Below, piece after piece: positions 8,113 through 15,079 of a stretch of 16,379 nt of DNA. This DNA is from an uncultured Micrococcales bacterium (GTDB taxonomy: Bacteria; Actinomycetota; Actinomycetes; Actinomycetales; Microbacteriaceae): contig CAINTU010000173.1 in assembly GCA_903853515.1 (NCBI GenBank), positions 1 through 16,379 on the forward strand, given 5' to 3'. The notes beneath the pieces were generated by a model. It did no database searches. It had not been told where the DNA came from and saw only the letters and a program-made list of their open reading frames with translations. A program made the position numbers and the translations under genes. Within the stretch, counting starts at the first letter, position 1, and each line of letters begins with the position of its first letter.

Positions 8113-10296
8113 CTAAGCCTTGGCTAGAAATTCTTGGCGAGCGCGATCGATGTTCTCGAGTGTTGCCGCGATTGCAGGATGCTTCTCGAGCGTTGGGTCT
8201 GCATCAAAGATGCTGGCGACTTCTTGGCGAACGGCGCCAATCATTTCTGCGTCTTGAATAACGCGCAAAAGTTTTAGGCTCGAACGGCCACCTGATTGAT
8301 TGGCGCCCAACACATCGCCTTCGCGTCGCAGCTCAAGGTCGATCTCGCTCAACTTGAAGCCATCGGTTGTTGCGGCTACGGCATCGATGCGCTCTAGCGC
8401 AAGGCTGCCTGGTTCTGCGCTGGTGAGCATTAGGCACAGCCCAGGCAGCCCGCCTCGGCCAACTCGCCCGCGCAATTGGTGCAGTTGAGAAACACCGAAG
8501 CGATCTGCATCGAGAATCACCATCACGGTGGCGTTTGGCACATCAACACCAACTTCGATCACGGTGGTTGAGACAAGCACATCGGTTTCTTTTTCGCTGA
8601 AGCGCGCCATCGCTTCGGTTTTCTCTTCACTTGTTGCGCGCCCGTGCAATAGACCTATTCGGCAGTTGGCGAGCACAGGCATGGCGCGCAAACTTTGGGC
8701 AACATTTATTGCGGCAGCGAGCGGCCGCTTGGGCTTTTTGTCGCTCTCTTGTTCTGCGACGTCGAGCTCATCGGCGATCTCACCACCTGCAGTCTTTAGA
8801 TCTTCACCGGTGTCGGCCTCGTCGATTCGTGGGCACACAACAAACACTTGACGACCGGCCGCCACCTCTTCGGCGACGCGTGACCACACACGCGCAACCA
8901 GCGCCGGTTGGTCGGCAGTAACAACGTGTGAAGTGATAGGCGCTCGACCGGCTGGCAGTTCATCGAGCACGCTCACATCGAGATCGCCAAAAACTGTCAC
9001 AGCCAAGGTGCGCGGAATCGGAGTAGCGGTCATGGTCAGAGTGTGCGGTGGCGTTTTGGCTTTCAACCGCAGTGCCTCACGCTGGTCTACCCCAAAGCGA
9101 TGCTGCTCATCAACGACTATCAAGCCCAAGTCATAAAACTCGACTTTGTCGGCAATTAACGCGTGGGTTCCGACAACAATTTGAGATTTGCCAGATACCA
9201 AACCGAGCATTGCGCTTTTGCGAGTCGCCGCATCGAGTTGGCCCGTCAAAAGTGTGAGCCCTAGTTCTTTGGCCTTTTGCTCGCCCAGAGTCTTTTCGAT
9301 TGATCGAAAGTGTTGAGCGGCTAAGACCTCGGTTGGGGCCAAGAGTGCTGATTGCCCACCTGATTCGGCGACCGCCAACATCGCTCGCACCGCGACCAAG
9401 GTTTTACCCGAACCGACCTCGCCCTGCAGCAATCGATTCATTGGGTGCCCACTGGCAAGATCAGCCGAAATCTCGGCACCAACTCGCACCTGGGCAGCCG
9501 TCAAACTAAAAGGCAGTGCAGCATCAAATTTTGCCAACAAACCATCTTTTGCGCTCTGCCGAATCGTTGCCTGCTGATGGCTCGCCGCCACTGCCCTAGC
9601 CAACAACACTGCCTGCAGATCGAATGCTTCGTGATATCTCAAGGTGTCTCTTGCTGTCTGCCAGTCGGCAGCCACCTCTGGTCGATGAATCTTTTGCAGC
9701 GCGTCGCCAAGTGGCAACAGTGCGTGCTTTGCCACAAGTTCTGCCGGCACCTCATCAACGATTGGCTCGAGCACATCGAGCACCACACCGACCGCACGAG
9801 CAATCATCCAAGTGGTCATCGACGCAGACGCTGGGTAAATCGGAATCGGCAGGTCAGCCCAAGCTTTTGCGGCACCATCTTCAATCTCGTCGCTAAAAAG
9901 CTCATAGTCTGGATGCGAAAGTTGCAGCCTGCCCTGATAGCTGCCAATTTTGCCCGCAAAAATGCCACGAACGCCGGCCTTCAATTTTTGCGCTCGCCAC
10001 GCCTGATTAAAAAAAGTCGCCGTAATAAAGCCATCGCCATCGGTGATTTTGATTTCGAGAATCGAACCGACTTTGCCTTTCATGCGGCGCTCATTAACGT
10101 CGACGACCTCGGCAACCACACTCACTTGCTCACCAATAGGTATTTCGCTGATTGGCGTGAGCTCGCCGCGAGACGAATATCTGCGCGGATAATGCTGCAA
10201 CAAATCGGCGACCGTAATCAGCCCAAGGTGCTTTGCGAGTGACTTTGCAGTCTTTTCGCCAAGCACGCGATTCAGGTCGGTGGTGGGCAACAGCAT
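8113..10296 (-). CDS. recG: ATP-dependent DNA helicase RecG
   Basis: RecG remodels stalled replication forks and migrates branched DNA. The 727-residue protein has an N-terminal helical/wedge region with an OB fold (about 55-135) and two RecA-like motor domains. Visible motifs are Walker A GEVGSGKT (292-299), DEQH (396-399), TATPIPRTLA (423-432), HGRATSEEK around 551-559, STTVIEVGVDVPNAT (576-590) and QLRGRVGRG (607-615). An acidic, low-complexity insertion (about 493-525) interrupts the second motor domain between conserved elements; it looks like a surface loop. The ATG at 10296 is followed by MLLPTTDLNRVLG, a normal RecG beginning. It heads the minus-strand block and diverges from rsmD over 46 nt. 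A weak TAACTT (-10-like, 10324-10329, minus strand) is the only promoter element I can point to for it. Confidence 0.97.
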   Translation of the reverse strand: MLLPTTDLNRVLGEKTAKSLAKHLGLITVADLLQHYPRRYSSRGELTPISEIPIGEQVSVVAEVVDVNERRMKGKVGSILEIKITDGDGFITATFFNQAWRAQKLKAGVRGIFAGKIGSYQGRLQLSHPDYELFSDEIEDGAAKAWADLPIPIYPASASMTTWMIARAVGVVLDVLEPIVDEVPAELVAKHALLPLGDALQKIHRPEVAADWQTARDTLRYHEAFDLQAVLLARAVAASHQQATIRQSAKDGLLAKFDAALPFSLTAAQVRVGAEISADLASGHPMNRLLQGEVGSGKTLVAVRAMLAVAESGGQSALLAPTEVLAAQHFRSIEKTLGEQKAKELGLTLLTGQLDAATRKSAMLGLVSGKSQIVVGTHALIADKVEFYDLGLIVVDEQHRFGVDQREALRLKAKTPPHTLTMTATPIPRTLAVTVFGDLDVSVLDELPAGRAPITSHVVTADQPALVARVWSRVAEEVAAGRQVFVVCPRIDEADTGEDLKTAGGEIADELDVAEQESDKKPKRPLAAAINVAQSLRAMPVLANCRIGLLHGRATSEEKTEAMARFSEKETDVLVSTTVIEVGVDVPNATVMVILDADRFGVSQLHQLRGRVGRGGLPGLCLMLTSAEPGSLALERIDAVAATTDGFKLSEIDLELRREGDVLGANQSGGRSSLKLLRVIQDAEMIGAVRQEVASIFDADPTLEKHPAIAATLENIDRARQEFLAKA

Positions 10297-10327
10297 GCTT
10301 CAATCTTCGCCCAGCGGGTCACTAAGT

Positions 10328-10333
10328 TAGGCT
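10328..10333 (+). promoter_or_regulatory. Possible -10 element for a leaderless rsmD transcript
   Basis: TAGGCT matches TATAAT at four of six positions and ends 9 nt before the rsmD ATG, the spacing expected for the leaderless transcripts common in actinobacteria. No Shine-Dalgarno precedes rsmD, which agrees. The -35 region is unconvincing. A minus-strand -10-like TAACTT for recG (10324-10329) overlaps it, so the two genes may share a compact divergent promoter. Confidence 0.3.
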
Positions 10334-10342
10334 AGCCACACC

Positions 10343-10909
10343 ATGACCAGAATCATTGGCGGCATCGCCGGCTCAAGAACCCTAGCCAGCCCCGCAAAAG
10401 TTACCCGCCCAACTAGCGACCGAATTCGCGAAAGCATTTTTAATCGCCTAGAAGCCAGAGACCTAATCAAAGGCGCTGCGGTGCTCGATCTCTATGCAGG
10501 CACCGGCGCTCTAGGGCTCGAGGCTGCCTCGCGCGGCGCGGGAGGCGTGGTGTTTGTCGAGCAAAATAAGCAGGCTCTCGGCGGCATCATCACCAATAAC
10601 AAGATGATGCACAAGGCTCTCAACGATGAAGATACCGATTGCGACCTGCGCGCAGAAGGCAAAACCGTATCGAGCTTTTTGGCTACTGCGACTCTCACAT
10701 TCGACCTTGTCTTTATTGATCCGCCTTATGAAATCGGCAACGACGAAGTCACGCTAAATCTCATTGCTCTGTTGCCCCATTTGAACAAGGATGCGACGAT
10801 CGCGCTCGAGCGCTCGAGTCGAACACCTGCCCCCGAGCTGCCTTCGGACCTCAGCCTTGCCGAAGAAAAGAGCTATGGCGACACTGTTGTTTATTGGTTG
10901 AATAACTAG
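10343..10909 (+). CDS. rsmD: 16S rRNA (guanine966-N2)-methyltransferase RsmD
   Basis: RsmD methylates N2 of G966 (E. coli numbering) in 16S rRNA on the assembling small subunit, using S-adenosylmethionine. The 188-residue protein shows the family layout: RIIGGIAGSRTL at the N-terminus, RPTSDRIRESIFN (22-34), SAM-binding motif I LDLYAGTGALGLEA (48-61) and the catalytic DPPY (126-129) typical of N2-guanine methyltransferases. The C-terminal KSYGDTVVYW is also typical. It begins at ATG 10343 with no ribosome-binding site, consistent with leaderless translation. It is divergent from recG, whereas in many actinobacteria it lies between recG and coaD on the same strand; its codon usage does not look foreign. 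Confidence 0.96.
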   Translation: MTRIIGGIAGSRTLASPAKVTRPTSDRIRESIFNRLEARDLIKGAAVLDLYAGTGALGLEAASRGAGGVVFVEQNKQALGGIITNNKMMHKALNDEDTDCDLRAEGKTVSSFLATATLTFDLVFIDPPYEIGNDEVTLNLIALLPHLNKDATIALERSSRTPAPELPSDLSLAEEKSYGDTVVYWLNN

Positions 10910-10920
10910 TCATTTGCTGT

Positions 10921-10956
10921 TTGACTAACCTGAGTTTCTTTTAAACGACTAAGGGG
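10921..10956 (+). promoter_or_regulatory. Probable promoter and ribosome-binding site of the MFS gene
   Basis: TTGACT at 10921-10926 matches the -35 consensus at five of six positions. A weaker -10 candidate, TAAACG (10942-10947), follows at 15 bp spacing, slightly short. AAGGGG at 10951-10956 is a strong Shine-Dalgarno 7 nt before the TTG start at 10964. If this -10 is right, transcription would start within or just upstream of the Shine-Dalgarno, so the exact -10 is doubtful; the ribosome-binding site is much firmer than the promoter. Confidence 0.4.
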
Positions 10957-10963
10957 TTTTAGC

Positions 10964-12223
10964 TTGAGTGAAGTGCTCGCGACAAAGTGGTCGAAGATTC
11001 AGGCAATGGCGCTTGCCAGGGCATTTAGCCTTCTGGGCAGTGAGCTGACGCTTTTCACACTCGTTTTCAGAGAGAAGGCGCTTGGGCCAGCGGCAGTCTC
11101 ATTGCTATTTATCGTCGGCACTTTGCCATCGATAATTTTTGCGCCTTGGGCGGGCAGCATCGCCGATCGATTCAGCACAAAAGCAGTGATTCCGCTGCTT
11201 TCGGTCATTGGCGGTGCCGCGGTTTTTGCTCAAACCCAGCGCCTTGACACGTGGGCCATTTTGCTGCTGCTGTTCACCGCCAACACATGTGCCAGCGTGG
11301 TCGGGCCAACTTGGGGCAAGTTGCTGCCACTTTTGGCAACTAAAGATGACATGGGTCGAGCCATGGGCACGACGCAAAGTTATTATTCACTGGCAGGTTT
11401 GTTTGGTCCAGCGCTCGCCGGAATCTTGATTGCTAAAACGGGCTTTGTGCTGACTTTTGCCATTGACGGTTTCTTTACAACCGCCATGGCAGTGATGCCA
11501 TTTATTTTGGCAGTGAACCATAAGCCAGAAGCTCTAGCACCGGGTGAAAAAACTCAGGTCTCTAAGGGCTTCACTTTTTTGTGGCACAACCGGCTGTTAC
11601 GCTCGCTCGTGATTTTGGTTTTCGCAATGGTTCTCTGCATCAGCTTTATTGCAGTGGGTGATGTCTTCTTGCTGACAAACATTATGGGCGCAGACTCGCT
11701 AATTTATGGCTTAGTCTCGAGCGGATTCGCCATTGGCACTTTCTTGTTTAGTCTCTATGCCGGCACAAAGAAACTCACGCTTCAACGTGAGCTTTTGATC
11801 TTGGGAATCGGCATGGCCGTGCTCTCGCTGATGGGCGTGGCCGTTGGGCTTTCACCAAACTATTGGGTTGTTATGGTGGTCTGGTTCATCGGCGGAATGT
11901 CGAATGCCACCATCAATAGTTATGGCGTGAGCATGATGGTCAAAGAGACGCCACACGAGGTTCAGGGTCGCGTCTTTGCAGCGTTCGGTGCAGTGGTTTC
12001 TGTTGCGAGCATCGGCACGATGTCAATTGCCGGTGGCCTAATCGGATTCTTTGGTGTCAGAGAGGTGCTCGTTGCCTCTGGCGCGCTGGCATTTATAGCC
12101 TTCTTGGTCTTGTTCCCGACCGTCTATCGTGAGCAGAGCAAAATCATCCGTGCGACAGACGTTACTTCAACCGAAGAGTCAGCAAGCAAAGGCGCTGCAA
12201 ACGAAGAGCCCGCAACCGAATAA
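10964..12223 (+). CDS. MFS permease, EntS/MFS_3-like exporter type
   Basis: This is a major facilitator superfamily transporter, probably a proton-driven exporter; the substrate cannot be read from sequence. The 419-residue protein has about twelve hydrophobic segments (roughly 13-35, 42-62, 72-90, 96-116, 139-158, 160-184, 212-236, 244-266, 277-296, 300-322, 335-358, 366-386), a central cytosolic loop (185-211) and motif A GSIADRFSTK (64-73) between helices 2 and 3. HEVQGRVFAAFGAV (331-344) is typical of the MFS_3 family, which includes the enterobactin exporter EntS and macrolide-efflux-type proteins. It ends in a hydrophilic acidic tail (396-419). The TTG start is supported by AAGGGG 7 nt upstream; the next in-frame candidate, GTG at 10973, is too far away. 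The stop is 3 nt from that of gltA on the opposite strand, so transcription is convergent with no terminator between. An iron-siderophore role is possible but unsupported. Confidence 0.9.
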   Translation: MSEVLATKWSKIQAMALARAFSLLGSELTLFTLVFREKALGPAAVSLLFIVGTLPSIIFAPWAGSIADRFSTKAVIPLLSVIGGAAVFAQTQRLDTWAILLLLFTANTCASVVGPTWGKLLPLLATKDDMGRAMGTTQSYYSLAGLFGPALAGILIAKTGFVLTFAIDGFFTTAMAVMPFILAVNHKPEALAPGEKTQVSKGFTFLWHNRLLRSLVILVFAMVLCISFIAVGDVFLLTNIMGADSLIYGLVSSGFAIGTFLFSLYAGTKKLTLQRELLILGIGMAVLSLMGVAVGLSPNYWVVMVVWFIGGMSNATINSYGVSMMVKETPHEVQGRVFAAFGAVVSVASIGTMSIAGGLIGFFGVREVLVASGALAFIAFLVLFPTVYREQSKIIRATDVTSTEESASKGAANEEPATE

Positions 12224-12226
12224 GGT

Positions 12227-13507
12227 TTATAAATCGCGCTGCGGCGACCCGATATAGAGCTGCTGTGGGCGGCCGATCTTCGTCGAGGCGTCGTGATTCA
12301 TTTCGCGCCAGTGTGAAACCCAACCAGGCAGACGACCCAACGCGAAAAGCGCGGTAAACATGCGAGTTGGGAATCCCATGGCCTTATAAATAACACCGGT
12401 ATAGAAATCGACGTTCGGATAAAGTTTTCGGCTGATGAAGTATTCATCGGCAAGGGCCGCGGCTTCGAGTTCTTTTGCTATGTCGAGAAGCGGGTCGCTA
12501 ACGCCAAGGTCGGCAAGGATCTTGTCGGCGGTTTGCTTCACGATGCGAGCACGCGGATCCATGTTTTTATAGACACGGTGACCAAAGCCCATCAGCTTGA
12601 CGCCGTCTTCTTTGTTTTTGACTCGGTTGATGAAATGTTGAACGCTCTCACCAGAGTCTCGAATGTGCGCGAGCATTTCAAGAACTGCTTCGTTTGCCCC
12701 ACCATGCAACGGACCAAACAGCGCGCTGATGCCGGCAGAAACCGAGGCAAACAAATTAGCTTGCGATGAACCAACAAGGCGCACAGTCGAGGTTGAACAG
12801 TTTTGTTCGTGGTCTGCGTGCAAAACAAACAAAGTGTCTAACGCTTTAGTCACCACCGGGTTCTGCAAATAGGGTTCAGCCATGTTGCCAAAGCACATGC
12901 GCAAGAAGTTCTCGACGTAACCAAGTGAGTTGTCAGGGTAAAGCAGTGCTTGCCCTAGTGCGTTCTTGTGCGAATACGCAACTAGCGTTGGCAGCTTGGC
13001 TAACAATCGAACAGTCGAGAGTTCAACTTGGTAATCATCGTGTGGGTCGAGCGAGTCTTGATAAAAAGTCGATAGAGCCGATACTCCTGCTGCCAGAACC
13101 GACATCGGGTGGGCATTTTGTGGCATCGAATGAAAGAGATTTTTGAGATCTTCGTGAATCAGCGTATGACGGCGCAGACGTTGATCCCACTCTGCCGACG
13201 AGGTGGCATCTGGCAACTCGCCATAAATCAAAAGATATGCCACGTCGACGAAACTTCGCTGGCCAGCAAGCTGTTCAATAGGGTAACCGCGGTAACGCAA
13301 AATACCAGAATCACCATCGATAAAAGTGATTGCAGATCTGGTGCTTGCCGTGTTTACAAAACCAACGTCAAACGAGTTGAGTCCGGTTGCCGAGTTGAGC
13401 TTCGAAAAGTCGATTACCGAGTCGCCATCGGTCGATTTTAGAATCGGGAATTCGGCCGAGCCACCTGGGTAATTGAGCGTTACTTTCGCGTCGTTCTCTT
13501 GGTTCAA
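12227..13507 (-). CDS. gltA: Citrate synthase (type II, GltA)
   Basis: GltA condenses oxaloacetate with acetyl-CoA to give citrate, the entry step of the TCA cycle. At 426 residues it has the length of the hexameric, NADH-sensitive type II bacterial enzymes; actual NADH regulation cannot be judged. The catalytic triad is visible: His268 in GPLHGGANEAV, His310 in GFGHRVYKNMDPRARI and Asp367 in NVDFYTG. The N-terminal beta-rich region (about 8-62, with IDGDSGILRYRGYPIEQL at 63-80) is normal. The start is TTG at 13507-13505, with AGGAG (13513-13517) 5 nt upstream. It follows dapC by 24 nt on the same strand and is probably co-transcribed with it, linking TCA entry to a gene of the aspartate-derived lysine branch. 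The 3' end faces the MFS gene with 3 nt between stops. Confidence 0.97.
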   Translation of the reverse strand: MNQENDAKVTLNYPGGSAEFPILKSTDGDSVIDFSKLNSATGLNSFDVGFVNTASTRSAITFIDGDSGILRYRGYPIEQLAGQRSFVDVAYLLIYGELPDATSSAEWDQRLRRHTLIHEDLKNLFHSMPQNAHPMSVLAAGVSALSTFYQDSLDPHDDYQVELSTVRLLAKLPTLVAYSHKNALGQALLYPDNSLGYVENFLRMCFGNMAEPYLQNPVVTKALDTLFVLHADHEQNCSTSTVRLVGSSQANLFASVSAGISALFGPLHGGANEAVLEMLAHIRDSGESVQHFINRVKNKEDGVKLMGFGHRVYKNMDPRARIVKQTADKILADLGVSDPLLDIAKELEAAALADEYFISRKLYPNVDFYTGVIYKAMGFPTRMFTALFALGRLPGWVSHWREMNHDASTKIGRPQQLYIGSPQRDL

Positions 13508-13531
13508 AACTGCTCCTGATTGGGCGAAAAT

Positions 13532-14659
13532 CTAATGGGTAAAGCCTATGGCATCGCGCAGGCGCCTTGCGCCTTCGGCAATTTGCTGGTCAGTTGCAGT
13601 TATCGAGAATCGCACATATTTGCTGCCGCCAACTTGATAGAAAGACCCTGGCACCACAAGGATTCCGAGCTCGGCCATTCGGTCAACGGTGGCAAAACAG
13701 TCTTCACCAAGGGTGGCCCAAAGATAAAGCCCGGCCTCGCTATCGGCCAGTTTGAAGCCGTAATCTTTAACCGCTGCGAGCAACACTTCGCGACGCTCTC
13801 GATAAATTTCGCGTTCAACCGCAACGTGTTCATCATCGTTGAGTGCAGCAATCATGGCCTGCTGAATTGGCCATGAGGTCATCATGCCGGCATGCATGCG
13901 CAAGTTCACTAAAGCTTTGGCCATGCCAAGTTCGGCAACTGCGAAGGCAGCTCGATAGCCAGCGAGGTTCGATTGCTTGCTAAGCGAATAAACCGCAATA
14001 ATGCCGTCGTGTGAATCGCCGCAAACTCTCGCATCGAGCACTGACGGTATGCGTTCGGCAGCCCAGCGATCCCAACCCAATTCGGCGTAACATTCGTCGC
14101 TTGCCAAAACTGCACCGATTTCGCGCGCGCGATCAACCGCTGCGCGCATTTGGTCAACATCGAGCACTCGCCCATCGGGGTTGCCCGGCGAGTTGATCCA
14201 AACCAGCTTGGTGTTGGCCGGCCACTTGGCCGGGTCGTCTTCGCTCAAAATTGTCGCGCCGCAAAGTGCAGCGCCAACCACATAAGCGGTATAAGCCACC
14301 GATGGCTGCACAACAACATCGCCTGGCCCGATGCCAAGCATTAGCGGCAACCACGAGATGAACTCTTTTGAGCCGATGGTGGCAAAAACCTGATCTGCGT
14401 TCAAACCAACTACGCCACGACGCCGTGCAAACCAGTCGACGATAGTTGCTCGCAACTCTGGCGACCCCGCTGTGCTCGGGTATCCTGGCGCGTTGGCAGC
14501 ATCGTTGAGCGCTTCTTGAATAACTGTTGGGGTTGGGTCTACTGGCGAACCAACTGAAAGATCAACTAGCCCACCGTGCAATGTGGCTGATGCTGCAACG
14601 GCCTTGGCGCGATAAGGCCCGAGTTGTGCCCATGGATACTCGGGTAGTCGATCGAACAT
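13532..14659 (-). CDS. dapC: N-succinyldiaminopimelate aminotransferase (DapC type)
   Basis: DapC is a PLP enzyme converting N-succinyl-2-amino-6-ketopimelate to N-succinyl-LL-diaminopimelate, using glutamate as amino donor, for lysine and peptidoglycan. The 375-residue fold-type I aminotransferase shows NSPGNP (156-161), SDECYAELGW (187-196) with the Asp188 that contacts the PLP ring, the Schiff-base Lys228 in SLSKQSNLAGYR, Arg236, and a C-terminal substrate-carboxylate Arg350 (YVRFS). Class I aminotransferases are hard to separate by motif alone; the DapC call rests largely on the adjacent 7Fe ferredoxin gene, as in the M. tuberculosis fdxC-dapC pair (Rv1177-Rv1178). ATG 14659 lies 14 nt after the fdxA stop with no clear ribosome-binding site, suggesting coupled translation. 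Confidence 0.88.
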   Translation of the reverse strand: MFDRLPEYPWAQLGPYRAKAVAASATLHGGLVDLSVGSPVDPTPTVIQEALNDAANAPGYPSTAGSPELRATIVDWFARRRGVVGLNADQVFATIGSKEFISWLPLMLGIGPGDVVVQPSVAYTAYVVGAALCGATILSEDDPAKWPANTKLVWINSPGNPDGRVLDVDQMRAAVDRAREIGAVLASDECYAELGWDRWAAERIPSVLDARVCGDSHDGIIAVYSLSKQSNLAGYRAAFAVAELGMAKALVNLRMHAGMMTSWPIQQAMIAALNDDEHVAVEREIYRERREVLLAAVKDYGFKLADSEAGLYLWATLGEDCFATVDRMAELGILVVPGSFYQVGGSKYVRFSITATDQQIAEGARRLRDAIGFTH

Positions 14660-14673
14660 ATGTTGCGGCCGAG

Positions 14674-14994
14674 TTATTGCACTTGCGGTGGCAACACCGA
14701 GACGACTTCGTGGTCGCCGTTGATTTTGCCAACTTTGGCAGCGCCGCCTGGCGAACCGATCACATTGAAAAACTCGACGTTGGCCTTGTAATAGTCAGCC
14801 CATTGCGAAGGAAGGTCGTCTTCGTAATAGATTGCTTCAACCGGGCAGACTGGCTCGCATGCACCACAGTCGACACATTCATCTGGGTGAATGTAAAGCA
14901 TTCGGTCGCCCTCATAGATGCAGTCGACCGGGCATTCTTCGATGCAAGCCTTGTCTTTCACATCGACGCAAGGCAGAGCAATCACATAAGTCAA
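14674..14994 (-). CDS. fdxA: 7Fe ferredoxin, [3Fe-4S]/[4Fe-4S]
   Basis: This small cytosolic electron carrier has 106 residues. Its cysteines match the Azotobacter ferredoxin I pattern shifted by one residue: Cys9, Cys17 and Cys50 for the 3Fe-4S cluster, Cys21, Cys40, Cys43 and Cys46 for the 4Fe-4S cluster, and Cys25 as the free cysteine next to it. The C-terminal extension (about 60-106, with NVEFFNVIGSPGGAAKVG) is typical of actinobacterial FdxA/FdxC proteins. The start is TTG at 14994-14992, with AAGGGA (15004-15009) 9 nt upstream; VIALPCVD follows directly, so no later start is possible without losing Cys9. Partners are unknown; the neighbourhood PIG-L deacetylase-fdxA-dapC resembles M. 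tuberculosis Rv1170-Rv1178. Confidence 0.95.
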   Translation of the reverse strand: MTYVIALPCVDVKDKACIEECPVDCIYEGDRMLYIHPDECVDCGACEPVCPVEAIYYEDDLPSQWADYYKANVEFFNVIGSPGGAAKVGKINGDHEVVSVLPPQVQ

Positions 14995-15003
14995 TTGGAT
15001 TTT

Positions 15004-15030
15004 TCCCTTCGAATCCTGTTGCCAATATTA
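15004..15030 (-). promoter_or_regulatory. Possible promoter -10 and ribosome-binding site of fdxA
   Basis: On the minus strand TAATAT (15030-15025) resembles a -10 element and is placed to give a leader of about 24 nt holding AAGGGA (15009-15004) ahead of the TTG start. The -35 region is poor, so strength and exact position are uncertain. The 85-nt gap after the PIG-L gene is the widest in this minus-strand group, which fits an internal promoter for fdxA-dapC-gltA. Confidence 0.35.
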
Positions 15031-15039
15031 CGTTGCCAA
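15018..15039. repeat. GTTGCCAA direct repeat upstream of fdxA
   Basis: GTTGCCAA occurs at 15018-15025 and again at 15032-15039, 14 bp apart start to start, flanking the candidate fdxA -10 element. A direct repeat around a promoter could be a tandem operator, but 14 bp is not a whole number of helical turns and a chance repeat is quite possible. No regulator is recognised. Confidence 0.3.
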
Positions 15040-15079
15040 GAGGCCCGATGCTGTTGATTTTGGGGCGTGCGCGACCAAT

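Noticed and set aside
9445..10242. 265-codon plus-strand open frame opposite recG
   Set aside because: It is entirely antisense to the conserved helicase, and the His/Gln/Arg-rich translation resembles no family and fits reverse-complement shadow coding.
10964..12223. Siderophore export role for the MFS permease because of EntS-like features
   Set aside because: MFS_3 proteins export many substrates, no siderophore genes are nearby, the iron boxes are 4 kb away, and the gene's own upstream region has no convincing iron box.
14527..15057. 176-codon plus-strand open frame opposite dapC and fdxA
   Set aside because: It crosses two well-supported minus-strand genes and their junction, which real coding sequence would not do; both opposing genes have all catalytic residues.
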